A stretch of DNA of 52,459 nucleotides from Salinivirgaceae bacterium (GTDB lineage Bacteria; Bacteroidota; Bacteroidia; Bacteroidales; SZUA-534): contig JAEEPS010000012.1 of assembly GCA_016284875.1 (NCBI GenBank), forward strand, positions 1-52,459. Reading direction: 5' to 3'. The notes below the pieces were generated by a model. It did no database searches. It had not been told where the DNA came from and saw nothing but the letters and a program-made list of their open reading frames with translations. Made by a program: the position numbers and the translations under genes. Shown in pieces: positions 1 through 7,085 of this stretch (positions within the stretch are counted from its first letter, which is position 1; every line of letters starts with the position of its first letter).

Positions 1-1
1 C

Positions 2-391
2 GTTGAAGTGGTCTATCCTGGACTCGACGTGGTGGCAATGACATCGCTCAACGAAGGCACGCCCGTGAGCCTGATTGAAGCGCAGGCGGCCAACGTACCG
101 ATTGTCACTACCAATGTGGGCGGAATTGAAAATATTGTAATACAGAACGATACAGCCGTGCTTGCGGCCAACGGCGATGCCGATGATTTTGTCGAAAAAC
201 TGCTGCCCGTGGTCGAAAGCGCCGAAATGCGCCAACGAATGTCGGCCAACGGATGGACTTACGTGAAAGACAAATTCCACTACACGCGGCTTGTGGCCGA
301 TGTGGACAGGCTATATCAGGAACTGCTTGCCGACGCTGAAAAACAAAGCAAGCGGCAAAGGCATTTTTTTATAAATTCGCAACCTGAATGA
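2..391 (+). CDS. Glycosyltransferase family 4 (GT-B), C-terminal part
   Basis: Only the last ~129 codons are inside the window; the frame is open through the left edge, so the start lies upstream. The visible part is the nucleotide-sugar-binding half of a GT-B retaining glycosyltransferase. It contains the EX7E-type motif (NEGTPVSLIEAQA), followed by PIVTTNVGG, and ends in a helical region typical of family 4 enzymes. It probably adds a sugar from an NDP-sugar donor to a lipid-linked glycan at the cytoplasmic face. Its stop overlaps the start of the next gene (ATGA), so it is translationally coupled to the polysaccharide export lipoprotein, which supports a role in capsule or exopolysaccharide assembly. 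Donor and acceptor cannot be told from this fragment. Confidence 0.88.
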   Translation, partial: VEVVYPGLDVVAMTSLNEGTPVSLIEAQAANVPIVTTNVGGIENIVIQNDTAVLAANGDADDFVEKLLPVVESAEMRQRMSANGWTYVKDKFHYTRLVADVDRLYQELLADAEKQSKRQRHFFINSQPE

Positions 392-1152
392 AACGTTTAA
401 AATCGATATCGCTAATTGTTGCCGCGCTTTGTGGATTGAATCTGATGCAAAGTTGCAAAGTATTGTACCCCAATCAGATGCTTAAAACCGATTCGGGCTA
501 CAATTTCGACGATGTTGAAGAGAACCAACCCGAATACGTCATCAATCTTTACGACAAACTCGATGTGCGCGTCTACACTAACAATGGCGTGCAACTAATT
601 AATACAGAACAAGGTGGCGGGGCTATTCAGCAGAACACAAACACTGTGGGCTATCTGGTCGACAGCGACAGCACCGTGAAACTGCCAACCATCGGACGCG
701 TGAAAGTGGCAGGAATGACCGTCACTGCCGCAGAAACGCTGCTTGAAGGAATGTACAAGCAGTATTATCAGGAACCATTTGTAAAAGTGAACGTTACCAA
801 CCGCCGCGTGATAATTTTCCGTTCAGGAAGCAGCAGCGGCAGCGTGCTCAACATCAACAACGAAAAGTTCACCCTGATTGAAGCACTGGCACAGGCTGGC
901 GGCATCGACGACTTGGGCAAAGCCTACAGAATCAAGGTTTTGCGTGGCAACTTGAAGAATCCAAAAGTCTTTCTCTACGACATTTCGAGCATCGAAGACG
1001 TGAAAAAATCGAACCTTGTACTGCAATCGAACGACATAATCTACGTTGAAAGGCGTCCGCGATACGTCAACCGCACCCTTTCCGAAATAATGCCGTACGT
1101 GTCGATATTCAACACTGCGATACTTATCTATTTGACAGCAAAGAATTTATAA
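388..1152 (+). CDS. Wza-like polysaccharide export outer-membrane lipoprotein
   Basis: 254 residues. The N-terminus is a lipoprotein signal with lipobox LMQSC, lipidated Cys at residue 23. A polysaccharide export (Poly_export) domain follows (LYDKLDVRVYTNN ... VKLPTIGRVKVAGMTVTAAETLL), then an SLBB-type beta-grasp region (LIEALAQAGGIDDLGKAYRI). The protein ends in a hydrophobic helix (SIFNTAILIYLTAKNL) resembling the outer-membrane helix of Wza-type channels. Family role: the channel that takes capsular or exopolysaccharide across the outer membrane, working with a Wzc-type co-polymerase. It overlaps the upstream glycosyltransferase by 4 bases and is 3 bases from the downstream Wzc-like gene. 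A second, divergent copy is at 30867-31640 on the other strand. Confidence 0.92.
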   Translation: MKRLKSISLIVAALCGLNLMQSCKVLYPNQMLKTDSGYNFDDVEENQPEYVINLYDKLDVRVYTNNGVQLINTEQGGGAIQQNTNTVGYLVDSDSTVKLPTIGRVKVAGMTVTAAETLLEGMYKQYYQEPFVKVNVTNRRVIIFRSGSSSGSVLNINNEKFTLIEALAQAGGIDDLGKAYRIKVLRGNLKNPKVFLYDISSIEDVKKSNLVLQSNDIIYVERRPRYVNRTLSEIMPYVSIFNTAILIYLTAKNL

Positions 1153-1155
1153 AGA

Positions 1156-3540
1156 ATGAAACAAACTCGCATACCGCTGATTAATGACAATTTCGACTTG
1201 TCAATCTTTCTGCAGATTCTGCGCAAAGGCTGGTGGGTGTGCGCTGCGATGCTTCTGCTGTCGGGCACGGCCGCTTTCCTGTATATGCGCTACACGGCGC
1301 CGCTCTACGAGTCGTCGTGCGTGATTCAAATCAACGAAGAAGACCGCAACGCAAGTATGCTCAACTTCTCGAATCAGTACAACAAAACCGACCTGTCGAA
1401 AGTGCTCGAGTTGATGCGCTCGAAAGAGTTTCTGAAAAAGGCTTTGAGCGAGTTGCCGCTTGAGATTTCGTACTTCAACGAAGGCACGTTCATGTCGTTC
1501 GAGATGTACCCCGACACGCCTTTCAAAATTGAACTGGCATCGCATAATGGCGACCTTTACAACAAGCCGTTTTATGTTGATTTCGTTGATTCGCTGTCAG
1601 CAAAAATCACTTTTAAAAACGCAAGAAATGCTGGTTCACAAACAATTAAACTCGATGAGTGGGAACAGGTGGGTAACACTATGCTCAAGTGCTCGGTGAA
1701 CAACCGAAAGGCCATCGACGAGCACGCATCGCGCCTTGGCGAACGCTACTTTGTGATTATCAACAACCCGAACAACATCATCAGCGAGCATAGCCGCAAC
1801 CTTGACATCACGCTGCTCAACTCGGCCGCGCAGACCATCAAGATTACCTACGCAAGCCACAACGCCAACAAAACCTGGCACATTGTGAACACCATTGCTG
1901 AAGAGTATCTGAAATACGACGTTCGGAACAAGCGCGAGAGTTCGGCCAACATTCTGGCTTTCATCGACGAGCAACTGAAATCGATTTACAGCAGCCTTGA
2001 CGAGACCGAAAAGCAGATTCAGTCGTTCAAAAAAGAGAACAAGATTAAGTCGCAAAACGGCCCCGCAGTGAGCGCTTCGACGCAGAAAATTGAGAGCCTT
2101 GAAGAAAAAGTCAGCGAGATTGACTACGAACTGCTTGCTATTGAGCAAATTAAGGCAAAACTTGAAGCGGGCGGCGACATCAACACCTACGAGATGCAGG
2201 CTGCGCTGGCTGGAACCAAAGCCGCACAGACAATGGGCAACATCCTGGCCAATCTGCAACGCATAATCGACGAACGTCAGCAACTGCTTAACAGCCTGAC
2301 AATCGACAACATAAAGGTGAAACAAGTTGAGAAGCAACTCGACAATCAGATTACGCTCACCATCGATTTTGTGAGTACCATTCTCACCCGTATGCGCGAG
2401 CAACGCGCTGAATATCAAGTGCAAATCAGCGAACTTGAAAAATGGCTGTTCAACGAGAAAAACTACGACGAACTTGAATACGCACGTCTGCAACGGATGT
2501 ACGATGTGAATCAGACCTACTATAACCAACTGATTGACAAGAAGGCAGAGTATCTGATTTCGCAGGCGGGCTACATCTCGCGCAACACCATTCTTGAATC
2601 GGCCACAATGCCTGTTGAGCCTATATCGCCCAAAGCGGGCAGCATCTATCCCGTATTCATTCTGCTTGGGTTGATTATTGGTTGCATCTATTTGATTATC
2701 CGCTATTTAGTATATAATGAAATTACATCGGCGAGCATGGTGCAAAACTACACCAAGGCACCGATTCTGGGTGTTATTCCGCAGTATGAAGACCCCGTTG
2801 ATGTGTCGCAACTGCTGGTGATGAAAGACCCGCATTCGCCTTTCTCTGAAGCATTTAGGTCGATACGGTCAAACCTGCAATTCATTTCGCACGGCGCCGA
2901 AGCCAACATTCTGACCGTGTCGTCGACCATCTCGGGCGAAGGCAAGACGTTTGTGGCCATCAACCTTGCGGGCATCATCGCCACATCGGGCAAAAAGGTG
3001 GTTCTGCTCGACCTTGACTTGCGCCGCCCGCGCATCCATCAGGGTTTCAAAGTTGAGAACCAATGCGGTATCAGCACCATTCTGATTGGCCGAAACAAGA
3101 TTGAAGATTGCATCCATCACACTGAAATTGAGAACTTTGATTTCATTACGGCAGGGCCGATTCCGCCCAATCCGTCGGAATTGGCGGGCAGCAAAGAGAT
3201 GGACAATCTGGTTGACGAACTTCAGAAAAAGTACGACATCATCATCATCGATACACCGCCTGTGGGCATTGTGTCGGACGCTGTAGTTAGTTTGCACAGA
3301 GCCACTTATCCGATTTATGTGATGAAAGTGGGCGTGTCGAAACGGCAGTTTATTGAGAACGTGAACCTGCTGCGCACTGAAAAAGGAATGGAATATCTGT
3401 CGATAATTCTGAACGGCGCCAACATAAAAACGCATTCCTACAACGGTTACGGGTACGGCTATGGTTACGGATACGGCTATGGCTACGGCGAGACAAAAAA
3501 GAAAACTCGGCACTTGTTCGGTGCCCAAAAATCGGTTTAG
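1156..3540 (+). CDS. Wzc-like chain-length regulator with BY-kinase domain
   Basis: 794 residues. Order: Wzz-type N-terminus with a first membrane helix (~26-46), a long periplasmic section with coiled coils (~260-470), a second membrane helix (~496-520), then a cytoplasmic bacterial tyrosine kinase domain. The kinase shows Walker A (SGEGKTF, ~593-599), Walker A' (LLDLDLRRPR, ~617-626) and Walker B (IIIIDTPP, ~695-702). The C-terminus is a tyrosine cluster of alternating Gly-Tyr (~760-778), the usual autophosphorylation tail, followed by a short basic end. Known role: cycles of oligomerisation and tyrosine phosphorylation control glycan polymer length and export through the Wza channel. Sits directly after wza and 6 bases before the WecA-like gene. 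The GY run is encoded by an imperfect TAC-GGC/TAT-GGT repeat and could vary in length. Confidence 0.94.
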   Translation: MKQTRIPLINDNFDLSIFLQILRKGWWVCAAMLLLSGTAAFLYMRYTAPLYESSCVIQINEEDRNASMLNFSNQYNKTDLSKVLELMRSKEFLKKALSELPLEISYFNEGTFMSFEMYPDTPFKIELASHNGDLYNKPFYVDFVDSLSAKITFKNARNAGSQTIKLDEWEQVGNTMLKCSVNNRKAIDEHASRLGERYFVIINNPNNIISEHSRNLDITLLNSAAQTIKITYASHNANKTWHIVNTIAEEYLKYDVRNKRESSANILAFIDEQLKSIYSSLDETEKQIQSFKKENKIKSQNGPAVSASTQKIESLEEKVSEIDYELLAIEQIKAKLEAGGDINTYEMQAALAGTKAAQTMGNILANLQRIIDERQQLLNSLTIDNIKVKQVEKQLDNQITLTIDFVSTILTRMREQRAEYQVQISELEKWLFNEKNYDELEYARLQRMYDVNQTYYNQLIDKKAEYLISQAGYISRNTILESATMPVEPISPKAGSIYPVFILLGLIIGCIYLIIRYLVYNEITSASMVQNYTKAPILGVIPQYEDPVDVSQLLVMKDPHSPFSEAFRSIRSNLQFISHGAEANILTVSSTISGEGKTFVAINLAGIIATSGKKVVLLDLDLRRPRIHQGFKVENQCGISTILIGRNKIEDCIHHTEIENFDFITAGPIPPNPSELAGSKEMDNLVDELQKKYDIIIIDTPPVGIVSDAVVSLHRATYPIYVMKVGVSKRQFIENVNLLRTEKGMEYLSIILNGANIKTHSYNGYGYGYGYGYGYGYGETKKKTRHLFGAQKSV

Positions 3541-3546
3541 CGGACT

Positions 3547-4605
3547 ATGACTTTATATTTTAGCATATTTTTTCTGTCGGTTTTTTGTTTGACAATGGGC
3601 GTGCACGCTTTTTTCTTGTCGCGTTCGCAACGTCAAAACATTAAGAAACACAATATTACAGGCGAGCGATGGGCGTCGCAGCGCAAACCGATGCTTGGCG
3701 GCGTCGGTTTTTTTGCGGGCTTTGCGATAGGTGTTCTGGGATGGATTATCTTTGGCTCTCGTTCGGCGCAAACGGTTGACGGGCAACTGGTTGCTGGTAT
3801 TTTGGCAGCTGTCAGCCTGGCGTTTGTGATGGGGCTGATTGACGATGTTTTCAACACTTCGCCAATGTTCAAGTTTGCGATGCAGTTTGCCGTGGGCGCG
3901 ATTTTGATTGTGTGCGGAATCTATATTCGGATATTTGATAATCAGTGGCTTAATTATGCATTAACTCTGTTTTGGGTTGTCGGCATAATGAACTCGCTCA
4001 ATATGCTCGACAATATGGATTCCGTCACCAACACAATGTGCGTGATTGTGCTTGCGGGCATTCTGGTGATGCTGCTATCGCCTGCGCGCGATATGTTTTT
4101 TGTTCTGCTGATTTTGTCCACACTTGCTTCAATGATAGCCTTTTACAAGTTTAACTGGCATCCGTCGAAGATGTATATGGGCGACAACGGCTCGCAGTTT
4201 TTGGGCGCGTTTATGGCCATTATGAGCATCCGCTACCTGTGGAATCCTGCAGCGGCCGAACTGTCGAACCCCGTCTATCCGTTTCTGATTGTCTATCTGG
4301 CATTTCTGGTGCCTATCACCGATACCGCCACCGTCACCATCAACCGCCTGATGCGCGGTCAGTCGCCGTTTGTCGGCGGCACCGACCACACCACGCATCA
4401 CCTGTCGTACCGCGGCTTGAGCGACCGTCAGGTGGTTTGCCTGCTGGGCGCCATCAACATTGTTTCGGCGTCGGTGGCAGTGTGGTTCCTGCTGATGCCG
4501 CCAAAACAAGCGTGGCCGCTGTGGATGGCAGGCTGCGCCGCAGTTGTGGTGTCGGGGTTGCTCTACGCCAACACAAAGGTTACCAAACCCAAACAGAAAA
4601 AATAA
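3547..4605 (+). CDS. WecA/MraY-family undecaprenyl-phosphate glycosyl-1-phosphate transferase
   Basis: 352 residues, about ten membrane helices. Family motifs are present in order: GGVGFF (~50), the Asp-Asp motif LIDDVFNTS (~100), NSLNMLDNMDSVTN (~149-162, the position of the NxxNxxDGxDGL motif), YMGDNGSQFLG (~213) and the cytoplasmic His motif TDHTTHHL (~278-285). The family moves a sugar-1-phosphate from a UDP-sugar onto undecaprenyl phosphate, the first membrane step in O-antigen or capsule synthesis. The usual DGIDGLA core reads DNMDSVT here, so it is a divergent member and the sugar is uncertain. Follows wzc by 6 bases in the polysaccharide unit. MraY proper is less likely because of the polysaccharide context and the WecA-type His motif. 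Confidence 0.88.
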   Translation: MTLYFSIFFLSVFCLTMGVHAFFLSRSQRQNIKKHNITGERWASQRKPMLGGVGFFAGFAIGVLGWIIFGSRSAQTVDGQLVAGILAAVSLAFVMGLIDDVFNTSPMFKFAMQFAVGAILIVCGIYIRIFDNQWLNYALTLFWVVGIMNSLNMLDNMDSVTNTMCVIVLAGILVMLLSPARDMFFVLLILSTLASMIAFYKFNWHPSKMYMGDNGSQFLGAFMAIMSIRYLWNPAAAELSNPVYPFLIVYLAFLVPITDTATVTINRLMRGQSPFVGGTDHTTHHLSYRGLSDRQVVCLLGAINIVSASVAVWFLLMPPKQAWPLWMAGCAAVVVSGLLYANTKVTKPKQKK

Positions 4606-4606
4606 T

Positions 4607-4634
4607 GTAGGGACGCGATTCATCGCGTCCGTTC
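4607..4634. repeat. Short hairpin repeat between the WecA-like gene and lytic transglycosylase
   Basis: Perfect 8-bp inverted repeat GGACGCGA / TCGCGTCC (4611-4618 and 4623-4630) with loop TTCA, in the context GTAG...CGTTC. There is no T-run after it, so a simple intrinsic terminator is unlikely. It looks like the dispersed palindromic units found in many Bacteroidota intergenic regions; dispersal cannot be shown from one copy. Confidence 0.6.
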
Positions 4635-4650
4635 GTGCAATTCGCAAATT

Positions 4651-5607
4651 ATGAAAAATCAGATAATTACAATTATAGTTTCAGCGTTGGTTTCGGCCGC
4701 CGTGGCGTTTGCCGTGGTGCGGTTTTTCCAAACGCCCAACGAGTTCACCGTCAGTCAGGTTACCGATGCGGTGCCAATGCCTGACAATCTGACTTTTATG
4801 GGCGAGACGGTGCCAATCCACAACTTCGACACCCGCGAGAGCCTTGACCGCGAGTTGCAGGTGAACCGCCTTTGGCACTCGCAAACCATTCTGATGCTCA
4901 AACGCGCCCATCGCTATTTTCCTGTCATTGAGCCGATTCTGAAAGGAAATGACGTTCCCGACGACTTGAAGTACATTGCCGTTATTGAGAGTTCGCTGAT
5001 GAACGTGGTGTCGCCGTCGGGCGCCAAAGGATTCTGGCAGTTTCTGGGCGGCACGGCAAAAGATTTCGGCCTTGAAGTTAACGACGAAGTTGACGAGCGT
5101 TACAATCTTGAGAAATCGACCATCGCCGCAATCGCGTACTTCAAGCGAATGAAAGACAAGTTCGGCTCGTGGACAATGGCCGCGGCGTCGTACAATATCG
5201 GCGGCAACGGCCTGGCCAAATTCGCGGGGCAGCAAAAGAGCAACAACTACTATGACCTTGTGCTCGGCGAAGAAGCGGGACGATACGTTTTCCGCGCCAT
5301 CGCCATCAAACAGATAATGGAAAATCCTGAAACATACGGATTTGCAATGCCGAAAGACGAACTCTATCAGCCGATTCCCTACTCGGTTGTGGAAGTTGAC
5401 AGCACCATTGCCGATATGGCCGACTTCGCCTTTGAGCACGGCACTAACTACAAGATGCTCAAACTGATGAACCCCTGGCTTCGCAGCACAAAACTCACCA
5501 ATCCGAAGCGCAAAACGTACTCGATAAAAATCATCGACCCGAAGTATCGGATTGTTGAAACTGACACGTCGCTGTTCGTCTTGCCGCAAGACATTGAACT
5601 GAATTAG
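4651..5607 (+). CDS. Membrane-anchored lytic murein transglycosylase (GH23/SLT)
   Basis: 318 residues. An N-terminal hydrophobic helix (ITIIVSALVSAAVAFAVV) acts as signal or anchor, then an SLT domain. The catalytic Glu is in AVIESSLMNVVSPSGAKGFWQF (Glu ~113). The second motif RYNLEKSTIAAIAYF and the AAASYNIGGNG motif match MltD-like GH23 enzymes, which cleave the MurNAc-GlcNAc bond of peptidoglycan without water to leave 1,6-anhydro ends. The C-terminal ~80 residues (YSVVEVDSTIADMADF ...) look like a LysM-related peptidoglycan-binding tail. It follows the polysaccharide genes after 45 bases that hold a hairpin repeat. It could open peptidoglycan for the export machine or be ordinary wall turnover. 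Confidence 0.9.
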   Translation: MKNQIITIIVSALVSAAVAFAVVRFFQTPNEFTVSQVTDAVPMPDNLTFMGETVPIHNFDTRESLDRELQVNRLWHSQTILMLKRAHRYFPVIEPILKGNDVPDDLKYIAVIESSLMNVVSPSGAKGFWQFLGGTAKDFGLEVNDEVDERYNLEKSTIAAIAYFKRMKDKFGSWTMAAASYNIGGNGLAKFAGQQKSNNYYDLVLGEEAGRYVFRAIAIKQIMENPETYGFAMPKDELYQPIPYSVVEVDSTIADMADFAFEHGTNYKMLKLMNPWLRSTKLTNPKRKTYSIKIIDPKYRIVETDTSLFVLPQDIELN

Positions 5608-5738
5608 CCCCTATTTGGCGCCCGCCACCGCCGAACAATGCCCCAAATCATCAAAAAAAATCATCGCCGCCCGCTATAAACGATTGATTTTTTGACTAAT
5701 ATCGCCCATCGATTTTCTAATCGAAAAAACAGCGCTTA

Positions 5739-5771
5739 TTGATAAATAGTAAAAAATACAATTTATATTTG
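5739..5771 (+). promoter_or_regulatory. Bacteroidales-type promoter for the galM/arabinose unit
   Basis: A -7 box TATATTTG (5764-5771) fits TAnnTTTG, with TTG (5739-5741) 22 bases upstream. The mutarotase start is ~93 bases downstream. The rest of the 256-base gap 5608-5863 holds A/T-rich DNA and the palindrome at 5813-5822; I see no gene in it. Confidence 0.6.
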
Positions 5772-5812
5772 AGTGGCTGATTTTCGGTTACGAGAGTCGG
5801 ATTTAAAAAAAA

Positions 5813-5822
5813 CAAACGTTTG
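5813..5822. promoter_or_regulatory. Palindrome CAAACGTTTG, candidate operator
   Basis: Perfect 10-bp palindrome just downstream of the predicted transcription start and ~41 bases before the mutarotase start codon. Central AACGTT symmetry is common in sugar-regulator operators (for example LacI family). No regulator gene is near, so the binding protein is unknown. Confidence 0.4.
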
Positions 5823-5863
5823 CTTTGGCAGACACAATTACTACTAAACTAAATACTTTTAAA

Positions 5864-7045
5864 ATGAAAAAGGTTTTATTTGCATTGAGTGCCCTGGCTA
5901 TGGTTGCCTGCACTTCGAAACAGCAATGCCAACTTCCGCTTGCCGACAAGGCAAATTTCGCGAAAGAAGTTGACGGAAAACAAGTTAGTTTGTTCACCAT
6001 TAAGAACGATGCTGGCGTGACAGCACAAATCACCAACTACGGCGGACGTATTGTCAATCTTTTCGTTCCCGACAAAAACGGTGCTTTTCAGGATGTTGTG
6101 ATGGGTTTCGACAACCTTGACCAATATCAGTCATCGAATGACGGCCTTTACTTTGGCGCGCTCATCGGCCGCTACGGCAACCGCATCGGTGGCGCATCGT
6201 TCAAGATTGGCGAAGAGACTTTCAATGTTGACGCCAACGAACGCCGCAACTCACTGCACGGTGGCAAGAAAGGTTATTTTGCAGTGGTTTGGGACGGCAA
6301 ACAACTCAACGACAGCACTTTGGAACTGTCTTACCTGTCGGCTGACGGCGAAGCAGGTTTCCCTGGCAACCTGAACGTGAAGGTTGTTTACACCATCACC
6401 AAATGCAACGCCATCAAGATTGAGTACTTTGCTGAGACTGACAAACCGACCGTTTGCAACCTTACAAACCACTCGTTCTTCAACCTTTCGGGCGACGCTT
6501 CGACAACCATCAACGACCACGTGTTGATGATTAACGCCGACAGTTACACCCCTGTTGACTGGTCGCTGATTCCGACTGGCGAAATTGCTTCGCTCGACAA
6601 CACCCCGCTCGACTTCCGCACACCGACTGCCGTTGGTGCCCGCATCGACAGCGTTCGTGGCGGATATGACCACAACTATGTTCTGAACGACTCGGCTAAA
6701 TGCTGCAAGAGCGGCCTGACACTTGCCGCTACAGTTACAAGCCCTGTTTCGGGCATCACAATGAAGGTGCTCACCAACGAGCCTGGTCTGCAATTCTATG
6801 CAGGCAACTTCATCTCTGGCAAAGAGACTGGCAAATACGGCAAACTCTATCCACGCCGCGGCGCTCTCTGCCTTGAGACTCAACACTTCCCCGACAGCCC
6901 GAACAAAGAGAACTTCCCGTCGGTTGTGCTGAATCCTGGTGAGAAATACTACAGCGTCTGCGTTTACGCCTTCTGCAACAAAGAGTGCTGCGAGAAAGAC
7001 GGCAACAAAGAATGCTGCGAGAAAGAAAATTGCGAGAATAAGTAA
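5864..7045 (+). CDS. galM: Aldose 1-epimerase (galactose mutarotase) lipoprotein with Cys-rich tail
   Basis: 393 residues from the ATG at 5864, chosen because it begins a clear lipoprotein signal (MKKVLFALSALAMVAC, Cys 16); the open frame runs upstream without a good start. GalM motifs: FGALIGRYGNRI, NSLHGG, the His motif NHSFFNLSG, DHNYVL and the C-terminal Glu motif CLETQHFPDSPN with the catalytic base. It interconverts alpha and beta anomers of aldoses, here probably outside the cytoplasm since it is lipidated. First gene of the arabinose locus, 40 bases before the SSS symporter. Odd feature: after the normal domain end there is a tail with six Cys in about 20 residues, made from a repeated NKECCEK unit. 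Confidence 0.92.
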   Translation: MKKVLFALSALAMVACTSKQQCQLPLADKANFAKEVDGKQVSLFTIKNDAGVTAQITNYGGRIVNLFVPDKNGAFQDVVMGFDNLDQYQSSNDGLYFGALIGRYGNRIGGASFKIGEETFNVDANERRNSLHGGKKGYFAVVWDGKQLNDSTLELSYLSADGEAGFPGNLNVKVVYTITKCNAIKIEYFAETDKPTVCNLTNHSFFNLSGDASTTINDHVLMINADSYTPVDWSLIPTGEIASLDNTPLDFRTPTAVGARIDSVRGGYDHNYVLNDSAKCCKSGLTLAATVTSPVSGITMKVLTNEPGLQFYAGNFISGKETGKYGKLYPRRGALCLETQHFPDSPNKENFPSVVLNPGEKYYSVCVYAFCNKECCEKDGNKECCEKENCENK

Positions 7046-7085
7046 ATCAACAATTTACAATACGTAATAATCAAAACAATTTTTT

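Noticed and set aside
1636..2529. Long open frame of 297 codons on the minus strand
   Set aside because: It lies wholly inside the wzc-like gene, has no family motifs and a composition expected from the complementary strand of that gene.
4681..5589. Open frame of 302 codons on the minus strand
   Set aside because: Complement of the lytic transglycosylase gene, which has clear catalytic motifs; the antisense frame has none.
5825..5863. Earlier start for the mutarotase gene
   Set aside because: It would need a TTG start and would bury the lipoprotein signal that begins at the ATG at 5864.
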